NCBI GenBank assembly: GCA_015661745.1
Contig: DQVL01000007.1
Location: forward strand, 1-14,222
Direction: 5' to 3'
Length of the DNA: 14,222 nt
Source of the DNA: Thermoprotei archaeon
Lineage (GTDB): Archaea; Thermoproteota; Nitrososphaeria; Geothermarchaeales; JDFR-13
Part shown: piece after piece, positions 1 to 5,448 of the stretch
Position numbering within the stretch: position 1 is the first letter of the stretch
How the letters are laid out: each line of letters opens with the position of its first letter
Made by a program: the position numbers and the translations under genes
Notes under the pieces: generated by a model
What the model saw: the letters and a program-made list of their open reading frames with translations, nothing else
Told to the model about the DNA's origin: nothing
The model's database searches: none

Positions 1-527
1 TAGACTTGATACTACTACATTGGAGTGAACCATATCTAAGCCTTGAAGAACAGATTAAAAACCTGGAGTATCTAGCTAATAAGGGATATACTAGATATAT
101 AGGTGTAAGTAACCTTAATATAGACGAGTTAGAACTCGCCATAAATACAGTCTCTAAATATGATATTGTGGTTAATCAGGTTAGATATAGTGTATATGAT
201 AGACGTATAGAGAAGAAGCTACTCCCATATTGTATTGAAAAAGGAATTACTATACAGGCTTATACACCTTTAGAGAGGGGAGAAGTAGTTAAAGACAATA
301 TTTTGAAGGAGGTAGGTAAAAAATATGGGAAGACAGAGGTTCAAGTAGCCCTCAACTACCTAATCTCACAAATAAATGTAATACCTATACCTAAAACAGA
401 GAGGAGGGAGAGGATAGAAGAGTATATAGGTTCATTAGGTTGGAGATTAAAGAAGGAAGATATAGAATATATTAGGAGGAAGATACTATCAAGATACTCC
501 ATAGATGATTTGGAGGATGAACAATAA
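1..527 (+). CDS. Aldo/keto reductase, C-terminal part (5' end outside window)
   Basis: This is the 3' part of an aldo/keto reductase, a cytosolic NAD(P)H-dependent reductase of aldehydes or ketones with a TIM-barrel fold. The frame is open from the window edge and reads DLILLHW, the family motif carrying the catalytic histidine. It is followed by YIGVSN and VVNQVRYSVYDR, typical of barrel strands and helices 5-6. The end, IPIPKTERRERIEEYIG, is the usual cofactor-phosphate binding segment (IPG-type loop with a following R-x-E-E). About 174 residues are present out of the usual 270-330, so roughly the first 100 residues (with the Asp, Tyr and Lys of the tetrad) lie outside. The stop is TAA at 525-527. 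The 95 bases after it contain a promoter-like region for dsrE, so the gene is probably not in that operon. The substrate cannot be inferred. Confidence 0.9.
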   Translation, partial: DLILLHWSEPYLSLEEQIKNLEYLANKGYTRYIGVSNLNIDELELAINTVSKYDIVVNQVRYSVYDRRIEKKLLPYCIEKGITIQAYTPLERGEVVKDNILKEVGKKYGKTEVQVALNYLISQINVIPIPKTERRERIEEYIGSLGWRLKKEDIEYIRRKILSRYSIDDLEDEQ

Positions 528-554
528 ACTGAAAAATATAATTAGGTACAATTA

Positions 555-619
555 TACATATATATATTAAATAGCCAACCAATTTAAATTTGTATATACA
601 TTTAATGAAAAGTGGTGAT
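555..619 (+). promoter_or_regulatory. Promoter region and ribosome-binding site of dsrE-tusA
   Basis: The spacer between the aldo/keto reductase stop and dsrE is extremely AT-rich, with two possible TATA boxes: TATATATATTA near 559-570 and TTTAAATTT near 583-591. A GGTGAT ribosome-binding site at 614-619 sits just before ATG 623. Which TATA box is used cannot be decided. The second would put transcript start almost on the ribosome-binding site, so the first is slightly preferred. Confidence 0.35.
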
Positions 620-622
620 GCC

Positions 623-1030
623 ATGACCAAGTTATCAATTATAATGTTCTCGGGAACAGCCGATAAATTAATGCCTGTAGGTGTATTAGCATCAGCTGCT
701 GCCGGATTAGGATATGATGTCGAGATATTCGCTACATTCTGGGGTCTCCTAGCCCTCAAGAAAGATTCTCCTCCACCAGAGGTATCTAAGGACTACGGAC
801 CAATTGGAGAAATGTTTAAGAAGGTTATGGAGGAGAAGAATATGCCTTCATTCCTCGACATGCTTAGAGAGGCTAAGGAGATAGGTAACGTAAAAATATA
901 TGCATGTGCACAGACCTTCGATATGATGGGGCTTAAGAAGGAAGACCTTGTAGATATAGTAGATGACGTGATTGGAGCAATGGAATATCTTGAGAAGTCA
1001 AAGGAATCAGATATAACCTTATTCATATAA
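623..1030 (+). CDS. DsrE-family sulfur carrier protein
   Basis: A 135-residue DsrE/DsrF-like protein. The family consists of small cytosolic proteins that accept or pass persulfide or thiosulfonate groups on a cysteine. The N-terminal strand-helix LSIIMFSGTADKLMPVGVL with AAAGLGYDVEIFATFWGL (about residues 3-42) and the later KIYACAQTFDMMGLKKEDL (about 92-110) are the family signature. The single cysteine, Cys95, is at the position of the active cysteine of DsrE2/DsrE3-type proteins. Start: an in-frame ATG exists at 590, but ATG 623 follows a GGTGAT site at 614-619 with three bases between and begins directly at the first beta strand. tusA follows 18 bases after the stop and is almost certainly co-transcribed. 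Known for the family: DsrE3A and TusA of Metallosphaera relay thiosulfate-derived sulfur. Inferred here: the same pairing, next to a sulfide-oxidising flavoprotein. The exact DsrE subfamily is uncertain. Confidence 0.85.
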   Translation: MTKLSIIMFSGTADKLMPVGVLASAAAGLGYDVEIFATFWGLLALKKDSPPPEVSKDYGPIGEMFKKVMEEKNMPSFLDMLREAKEIGNVKIYACAQTFDMMGLKKEDLVDIVDDVIGAMEYLEKSKESDITLFI

Positions 1031-1048
1031 ATATATATGGTGATAAAA

Positions 1049-1288
1049 ATGGCTACTATAAATCCCGATATAATTGTAGATGCAAGAGGGAGCTACTGCC
1101 CTGGTCCACTAATGGAACTTATTAAAACCATTAAAAAGGCTGAGGTGGGGCAGGTCATAGCAGTATATTCATCCGACTCTGGAAGTAAAAAGGATATACC
1201 TCTATGGGTTGAGAAGGCTGGACATGAATTAATAGCTATAAATGATAAGGGAGAGTATACAGAATTCCTAGTTAAAAAGAAGAAATAG
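1049..1288 (+). CDS. tusA: TusA-like sulfur carrier (SirA/YedF/YeeD family)
   Basis: A 79-residue protein with the full TusA/SirA fold signature: VDARGSYCPGPLMELIKTIKK (residues 10-30) holds the CPxP motif with Cys17, the residue that carries persulfide or thiosulfonate in characterised homologues. The rest, VYSSDSGSKKDIPLWVEKAGHELI, is the usual second half. Start: an in-frame ATG at 1037 exists, but its own codons spell GGTGAT (1039-1044), which is the ribosome-binding site for ATG 1049 four bases on. The protein from ATG 1049 also matches normal family length. Second gene of the dsrE-tusA unit. The family name is secure. The role as partner of the upstream DsrE-like protein in sulfur oxidation rather than in tRNA thiolation is inferred from context. 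Confidence 0.9.
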   Translation: MATINPDIIVDARGSYCPGPLMELIKTIKKAEVGQVIAVYSSDSGSKKDIPLWVEKAGHELIAINDKGEYTEFLVKKKK

Positions 1289-1299
1289 AACTAAAACAC

Positions 1300-1761
1300 C
1301 TATTTTTTATCTTCTGGATATGCATATCTACCTAGAATCTTCAGATAAGCAATTAATACCTCAAGCCCTCTTCTAACATCCTCATCCCTCAAGATCTTCA
1401 TCAGACTTAATAAACCAGTAACCTTAGTTTTCTTAACCTCCTCCTCAAACTCCATCTGATGATCAGCTAAAGCAGATAAGATCCTCTGTATATTCTCTTT
1501 TCTAGTCAAGGCGATAAGCTCAAGGGCATCAGTACCCAATTTTGAGAAGCTAGATATCATCTCCTCACTCAATATAGCTTTTAGAGTCTCACCTAGATAA
1601 CCAAGCCCCACCAAAGTCTCCATTGCACCAGTCTCCACAAGGGGTTTAATCGACTCCATCACATCATTGAATACCTTGAGATTATTTATGAAGCGTTCAA
1701 CCTCCCTATTAACCTCCTCATTCTCAAGCAGCTTATCCACCAGATTCCTCTCTCTAGTCAT
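1300..1761 (-). CDS. DUF1641 family protein, partner of the SQR-like flavoprotein
   Basis: A 153-residue, all-helical soluble protein of the DUF1641 family. The diagnostic end segment is TGLLSLMKILRDEDVRRGL (about residues 115-133) followed by a helix ending LKILG. The centre has a Gly-rich amphipathic stretch, ETLVGLGYLGETLKAI (about 48-63). It has no cysteine and no predicted membrane span. The start ATG overlaps the stop of the upstream flavoprotein gene by one base (TAATG), so the two are translationally coupled and probably made in fixed ratio. In archaea and some bacteria, DUF1641 proteins are recurrently encoded beside SQR-like or formate-dehydrogenase-type redox genes, but their biochemical role is unknown to me. 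An accessory or scaffold role for the flavoprotein is inference only. Confidence 0.8.
   Translation of the reverse strand: MTRERNLVDKLLENEEVNREVERFINNLKVFNDVMESIKPLVETGAMETLVGLGYLGETLKAILSEEMISSFSKLGTDALELIALTRKENIQRILSALADHQMEFEEEVKKTKVTGLLSLMKILRDEDVRRGLEVLIAYLKILGRYAYPEDKK
1301..1308 (+). terminator. T-rich stretch ending the dsrE-tusA transcript
   Basis: TATTTTTTAT lies 13 bases after the tusA stop. Archaeal termination commonly uses T-runs without a hairpin. It lies inside the last codons of the convergent DUF1641 gene, as the two units are only 11 bases apart. Confidence 0.35.
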
Positions 1762-2918
1762 TAAAACACCACCCCAGCCAAGAGTGACTTAGCAGTTATA
1801 GACCAATACATCTTATTATATGCAAGTTTTAACCAGTAATATATAAACGATGGTGGGACAGGTTTAGGTGGATTATTATAGTCAAAGACTAATACAGTAG
1901 CTTCTCCAAACCCTGTAACTAGGAAACACATGACTTTACCATCATATCTTGATATAGGCTCATAACCCATCAATTCATCTACAATCCTCCTAGAGACGAC
2001 GGCAGCCTCAAAATCAGCTACAGAGCCCGCTTTAGAGACTGGTAGATTTGTTGCATCCCCAATTACATATACATCATCATATCCAGGGATATTCAAAGTG
2101 TATCTATCAACATCAACCCAACCATCCTCATCACCCAAGCCTGAGTCTCTAATTACTTGAGCCCCCTTATGTGGAGGAATTACTATAGCCAAGTCATATC
2201 TAAGTTCTTCACCCTCAAGAGATACAATCCGTTTATTCTCGGTATCGACATAGTCTAGATTAAACATAAGCGCCTTATCAATACCCCTTCTATCCATCAA
2301 CTCATCAACTATATCAGAGACACCTGGAACAGGAAATACTCTAGGTAGAGGATAGAAATAGGTAATCCTAACCTTATCCCTCAAACCCCTCTCAGTGAAA
2401 TAATCATTTAATAAAAATGCCATCTCAGCCGGTGCCGGTGGACATCTATATGGAATACTTGATACTCCAATTACAATATCTCCACCATCAAATCCAGATA
2501 AAACATTCTTGAGCTTCACCGCCGCATCTAGACTATAAAAGTGGTATGTATCCTCTAAACCTTTTACATCCGATGTATCGAGTGCCGCCCCAGTTGAGAT
2601 CACTAGATAATCATAGTTCTTTACATCCCCATTGGATAATACGACGCTCCTATCATCAATATCTATCTTAACAGCTCTATCTTTAATCCATTTTACCCCT
2701 TCCGCGATGAGATTCTGGAAATATGTATAGGACTCCCGCTCATCCATCTTATTGACTGGGATAAGTAGGAAGGCCGGTTGATAATAGTGATATTCACTTG
2801 GATTAACTACTTCAATAATTAATTCACCATCTTTAATCATATCTGAAAGCTCATAGGCTAAGCGATTAGATACTATCGTCCCTCCAGTTCCTCCACCTAA
2901 TACTAAAACCCTCTTCAT
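1761..2918 (-). CDS. Sulfide:quinone oxidoreductase-like FAD flavoprotein
   Basis: A 385-residue flavoprotein of the sulfide:quinone oxidoreductase branch of the pyridine nucleotide-disulfide oxidoreductases. These monotopic enzymes oxidise sulfide to sulfane sulfur or polysulfide and reduce membrane quinone. The N-terminus is the FAD dinucleotide fold, VLVLGGGTGGTIVSNRL; STGAAL and the second FAD motif DDVYVIGDATNLP follow. It has exactly two cysteines: Cys159 in PYRCPPAPAEM and Cys331 in VMCFLVTGFGEA, at the positions of the two redox cysteines of SQR (Cys201 and Cys379 in human SQOR). The C-terminus, about residues 356-385, is aromatic and amphipathic (FIYYWLKLAYNKMYW), as expected for membrane attachment. 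Start: ATG 2918 is chosen because the FAD strand starts there; the upstream ATG at 2960 is only about 9 bases from a TATA box. Co-encoded with DUF1641, facing dsrE-tusA. SQR activity itself is inferred; related flavocytochrome-like roles are possible. Confidence 0.85.
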   Translation of the reverse strand: MKRVLVLGGGTGGTIVSNRLAYELSDMIKDGELIIEVVNPSEYHYYQPAFLLIPVNKMDERESYTYFQNLIAEGVKWIKDRAVKIDIDDRSVVLSNGDVKNYDYLVISTGAALDTSDVKGLEDTYHFYSLDAAVKLKNVLSGFDGGDIVIGVSSIPYRCPPAPAEMAFLLNDYFTERGLRDKVRITYFYPLPRVFPVPGVSDIVDELMDRRGIDKALMFNLDYVDTENKRIVSLEGEELRYDLAIVIPPHKGAQVIRDSGLGDEDGWVDVDRYTLNIPGYDDVYVIGDATNLPVSKAGSVADFEAAVVSRRIVDELMGYEPISRYDGKVMCFLVTGFGEATVLVFDYNNPPKPVPPSFIYYWLKLAYNKMYWSITAKSLLAGVVF

Positions 2919-2963
2919 TATAGACCCATTATGGTATAGGATGTCTATAACACTTATCATTAG

Positions 2964-2974
2964 ATATATATAAG
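2964..2974 (-). promoter_or_regulatory. TATA box of the SQR-DUF1641 operon
   Basis: CTTATATATA (read leftward) is centred near 2969. It predicts a transcript start near 2943 and a leader of about 25 bases to ATG 2918. This argues against the in-frame ATG at 2960. A second candidate, TTTAAATA near 2999, would fit the longer start, so the choice is not absolute. Confidence 0.4.
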
Positions 2975-3012
2975 TATACAGAGGTTATTGTGTATATTTA
3001 AATACAATGGGA

Positions 3013-3064
3013 TCATCTAGAAGCCACTCATCATCGATTCAGACTATCTAGCTCCATTCATCTC
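3013..3064 (-). ncRNA. Candidate box C/D guide RNA
   Basis: Read leftward, these 52 bases have the order of an archaeal C/D box RNA: GAGATGA as box C (one mismatch to RUGAUGA, 3064-3058), 15 bases, CTGA as box D' (3042-3039, perfect), 4 bases, ATGATGA as box C' (3034-3028, perfect), 11 bases, and ATGA as box D (3016-3013, one mismatch). Length and the D'-C' spacing are right for the class. The weak points are the imperfect terminal boxes, almost no terminal stem, and guide targets I could not match to rRNA. It lies in the gap between the divergent SQR and dehydrogenase genes. Confidence 0.25.
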
Positions 3065-3112
3065 CCAATATTATATACAACAGTTTGATATGAAAAAGAT
3101 TCTATAGATATG

Positions 3113-3122
3113 GATATACTTA
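3113..3122 (+). promoter_or_regulatory. TATA box of the MDR dehydrogenase gene
   Basis: GATATACTTA, centred near 3118, lies about 27 bases before ATG 3145 and 33 before ATG 3151. There is no ribosome-binding site. This fits a leaderless or nearly leaderless transcript. Confidence 0.35.
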
Positions 3123-3150
3123 TTCATAAGGCCAAAGTATTAATATGTAT

Positions 3151-4149
3151 ATGAAGGCGGTTCTCCTAAAGAGTTTGGGTGAGAGACCAAGCATTACCGA
3201 TGTAGAGGAACCTATAGAGAGAGATGGATGGATAAAACTTAGGATTTTAAGATCAGCTCTATGCTATAGAGATATACTTACCTATAAGGGGATGTTCCCC
3301 CAGGCTAAAACACCTTTAATACTTGGCCATGAATTTACAGGTATAGTCTCGGGAGACTACCCAGAATACGGGTTTTCCAATGGAGACCAGGTATTAACAC
3401 TCCCATATACATACTGTGGAGAATGTGAATATTGTCTAACAGGTAGAGAGAACCTATGTAGGAGAAGGGAATGGTATGGGGAGCATATCCATGGATCACA
3501 TACTGAATATATACTTGTAAAGCCTCAGTCCATAGTTAAACTTGATATTAATATAGATCCAAATTATGCATCTATAGCTTCATGTGTAATAGGGATGATT
3601 ATAAATGGGATTGATAATGCTGGTGGAGTCGAAGAGGGAGATAAGGTGTTAGTTACAGGGGCATCTGGGGGTGTGGGTATACATGCACTCCAGATAGCGA
3701 AGGCATATGGAGCCGAGACTATAGCGGTCACAAGAAGTGAGGAGAAAGCAAAATTTATTGAGGAGGCATCTCCAGACCACATTATTGTAGGCGGTGAATT
3801 CGCCAAGGAGGTTAAAAAGTTAGGTGGTGTTGATATGGTTATAGAATCTGTTGGGGAACCTACATTCAACCAGAGTCTTAGAAGCCTGAAATGGGGTGGT
3901 AGGATGGTGGTTATAGGGAATGTTAATGTGAAGAATGTAGATCTACAGCTAGGACTAATAATACTGAGACAAAATAGTATATATGGAACCCTATCATCAA
4001 CAAGAAAGACATTATATAAAGCTATAAAACTCTATAGATTAGGTAAGTTAAGGGCAATAGGTATGGAGATGAAGCTCACAGACTTTGATAAAGCCGTTGA
4101 GAAGATGGAGTCTGGAGAATCCAGAGGAAGGATATTCCTTAAACCATGA
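3151..4149 (+). CDS. Zinc-dependent MDR dehydrogenase/reductase, acryloyl-CoA reductase-like
   Basis: A 332-residue medium-chain dehydrogenase/reductase. The catalytic zinc site is present as ALCYRD, GHE and SCVIGM (Cys38, His60-Glu61, Cys145). The structural zinc lobe is complete as CGECEYC...C (Cys89, 92, 95, 103). The NADP(H) fold motif GASGGVG (about 170-176) and VTGASGGVGIHALQIAKA closely recall the NADPH-dependent acryloyl-CoA reductases of Sulfolobales, which act in the 3-hydroxypropionate branch of carbon fixation. Start: ATG 3151 gives the family-typical MKAVLL; ATG 3145 two codons earlier is possible because the message looks leaderless. It has its own promoter, so it is monocistronic. 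No other carbon-fixation gene is visible, so an ordinary alcohol or enoyl reductase role is equally open. Family assignment is firm; the substrate is inference. Confidence 0.85.
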   Translation: MKAVLLKSLGERPSITDVEEPIERDGWIKLRILRSALCYRDILTYKGMFPQAKTPLILGHEFTGIVSGDYPEYGFSNGDQVLTLPYTYCGECEYCLTGRENLCRRREWYGEHIHGSHTEYILVKPQSIVKLDINIDPNYASIASCVIGMIINGIDNAGGVEEGDKVLVTGASGGVGIHALQIAKAYGAETIAVTRSEEKAKFIEEASPDHIIVGGEFAKEVKKLGGVDMVIESVGEPTFNQSLRSLKWGGRMVVIGNVNVKNVDLQLGLIILRQNSIYGTLSSTRKTLYKAIKLYRLGKLRAIGMEMKLTDFDKAVEKMESGESRGRIFLKP

Positions 4150-4226
4150 TTTAATTGGGGCTCGAATCAAAGGAATATCATCACTATTCAGCCTGCCCAT
4201 CGTTGATTCTCATCGCCCAATAAATC
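4148..4226. repeat. 79-base imperfect palindrome abutting the dehydrogenase stop codon
   Basis: The outer arms are 4148-4159 (GATTTAATTGGG) and 4216-4226 (CCCAATAAATC): 11 base pairs with a single bulged A. An inner perfect 7-bp stem follows, GAATCAA (4164-4170) with TTGATTC (4203-4209), then a small hairpin GAATA/TATTC (4173-4177 with 4185-4189, loop TCATCAC). The element starts inside the TGA stop of the dehydrogenase gene. It could be a structured 3' end of that message, an independent small RNA on either strand, or a remnant of a small inverted-repeat element. Read leftward it also contains CTGA-N3-GTGATGA, a D'/C' box-like pair. Confidence 0.6.
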
Positions 4227-4432
4227 TATATCATAATATAAAAAAATATTTGATGCCACCCACCAATCGGGGTCTCATACATATTCATACATGTAATACA
4301 TCTAGATTGCAACATATCAAACTATTATGGAATGATAGTGCCAAGCAATTATAATATGCTCAATATATTTATCTGTTATAAATTCAAGATAGTGACTCCA
4401 TTCTTCCACAATCTTCATCACAATATTGATTA

Positions 4433-4454
4433 ATCTATAATATACAATATAGAT
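4433..4454. repeat. Perfect 7-bp inverted repeat
   Basis: ATCTATA (4433-4439) and TATAGAT (4448-4454) are separated by 8 bases. It lies 42 bases beyond the end of the phosphate operon and just past the ATTTACAC repeats. It may be part of a 3' end structure. The sequence is AT-only apart from one pair, so chance is possible. Confidence 0.35.
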
Positions 4455-4462
4455 ATCAGGGT

Positions 4463-4492
4463 ATTTACACATCATTTACATTATATTTACAC
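4463..4492. repeat. Three direct repeats ATTTACA(C/T) with 11-base period
   Basis: ATTTACAC (4463-4470), ATTTACAT (4474-4481) and ATTTACAC (4485-4492) begin exactly 11 bases apart, about one helical turn. They end 4 bases before the stop of the last gene of the phosphate operon. Such phasing fits several protein subunits binding one face of the helix, or read leftward (GTGTAAAT) a repeated element in the operon's 3' end. Confidence 0.6.
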
Positions 4493-4496
4493 AATT

Positions 4497-5417
4497 TTAA
4501 CTTTTGAAGAGGACACATCTAACCCTTTTATTTCCCCATTCAAATAGGGGAACATCTATATTACAGTCGTCCATGTATTTTTCACACTCAAATGAGTATG
4601 GACATATACTCCAATTGTATATAGCTACACTCTCACCATCGGCGAACCTAATGTCTGAAACATCATGGTATGCCTCATCCTTCAAGACTCTACATGTATA
4701 TGGATGAGATGGATTTTCCAATACATCACCTCTATATCCCTCTTCCACAACTCTACCCCTAAATAATATATAGACATAGTCAGATAGCCTCTCAAGTAAT
4801 GTAATATCGCTAGTTGTAACTAGTATAGTCAGGTTAAACCTTTCTCTAAGATCCGATATAAAACTATATATATTATCTCTATATCGATACTCAATTAATG
4901 CTGTTGGATTTTCCAGGATAATCATCTCAGGCTCAGCTAAAAGACCAGAAGCAACATAGATAAGATATAGTTTATATATAGATAGGTTATCAGGTCTAAT
5001 CTGAGAATCAGAATATTCAACTCCATAACTTGATAAAAACTCATCAAAAATCCATCTATAATCACTGGAGCCGAACACCTCCTTAAGCCATTTCAAATGG
5101 CTAGCGATAGATCTAAAGCCGAAGACATTCATTGGATCCATAAAGAAGGTCTGGACCCTCCTTCTAATAGGTATCAACTCTTTATCTGAGAGGCTTGTCA
5201 ATTCCTTACCATCATAATATATTTTTCCCTTAGATGGTTTGAGTAGTCCAGTCAACATTCTTATTAGAAAATATTTCCCACTATATCTATCTCCATATAA
5301 TACAGTTATATACCCTCTCTTTATATCAAGGTTGATAGAGTCAACAAACTTTATTGTATATTCCTTACCAGCAATTTTATGCTTTACATAGTATGATAGA
5401 CCTTCTGTTCTAAACAT
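4497..5417 (-). CDS. Degenerate OppD/OppF-like ABC ATPase (catalytic motifs lost)
   Basis: A 306-residue protein with the layout of an oligopeptide-transporter ATPase (OppD/DppF type), including the subfamily's NPSHPYT segment (about 235-241) and C-terminal cysteines C272-x5-C278-x6-C285 and C301, the spacing reported to hold an iron-sulfur cluster in dipeptide transporter ATPases. Every nucleotide motif is altered. Walker A is GDRYSGKY (42-49), with Tyr where Ser/Thr binds Mg. The Q-loop Gln is Met93. The signature is LSIYK instead of LSGGQ (145-149). Walker B is IILEN, so Asp-Glu became Glu169-Asn170. The switch His is Ser203. ATP hydrolysis is therefore unlikely. The gene begins 31 bases after pstB in the same direction, with GAGG touching the ATG, so it belongs to the phosphate operon. 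No peptide permease or binding protein is nearby. A regulatory or structural role is inference. The intact frame and preserved fold argue against a simple pseudogene. Confidence 0.8.
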   Translation of the reverse strand: MFRTEGLSYYVKHKIAGKEYTIKFVDSINLDIKRGYITVLYGDRYSGKYFLIRMLTGLLKPSKGKIYYDGKELTSLSDKELIPIRRRVQTFFMDPMNVFGFRSIASHLKWLKEVFGSSDYRWIFDEFLSSYGVEYSDSQIRPDNLSIYKLYLIYVASGLLAEPEMIILENPTALIEYRYRDNIYSFISDLRERFNLTILVTTSDITLLERLSDYVYILFRGRVVEEGYRGDVLENPSHPYTCRVLKDEAYHDVSDIRFADGESVAIYNWSICPYSFECEKYMDDCNIDVPLFEWGNKRVRCVLFKS

Positions 5418-5448
5418 CCTCTATAGATTATAGTGTATACCTCAGATA

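Larger units (their letters stand above)
4150..4496. other. Intergenic region without a supported gene
   Basis: This gap separates the ends of two converging units (the dehydrogenase and the phosphate operon). It holds the large palindrome, a small AT-rich hairpin and three in-phase ATTTACAC-like repeats, each listed separately. A reading frame running from inside the dehydrogenase gene to 4354 is out of frame with it and has no ribosome-binding site or recognisable content, so I do not call it. No tRNA fold is found. Confidence 0.6.

Noticed and set aside
3012..3023. 12-base repeat ATCATCTAGAAG shared with 14178-14189
   Set aside because: A few 12-base matches are expected by chance in AT-rich DNA of this length, and the flanks do not match.
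4150..4226. A tRNA or tRNA-like gene in the palindrome, because the leftward strand has GATTCGA resembling a T-loop
   Set aside because: The bases on either side of the T-loop-like sequence cannot form a 5-bp T stem, and no anticodon arm can be drawn.
4085..4354. Rightward 89-codon reading frame running out of the dehydrogenase gene
   Set aside because: It begins out of frame inside a well-supported gene, has no ribosome-binding site or promoter, and runs through the large palindrome; no recognisable protein content.
4497..5417. Reading the degenerate ATPase as a second functional Pst or peptide-import ATPase
   Set aside because: Walker A, Q-loop, signature, Walker B and switch residues are all changed, so hydrolysis is not expected.
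5417..5448. Separate promoter for the degenerate ATPase gene
   Set aside because: Only 31 bases follow pstB, with no convincing TATA box at the right distance; co-transcription is simpler.
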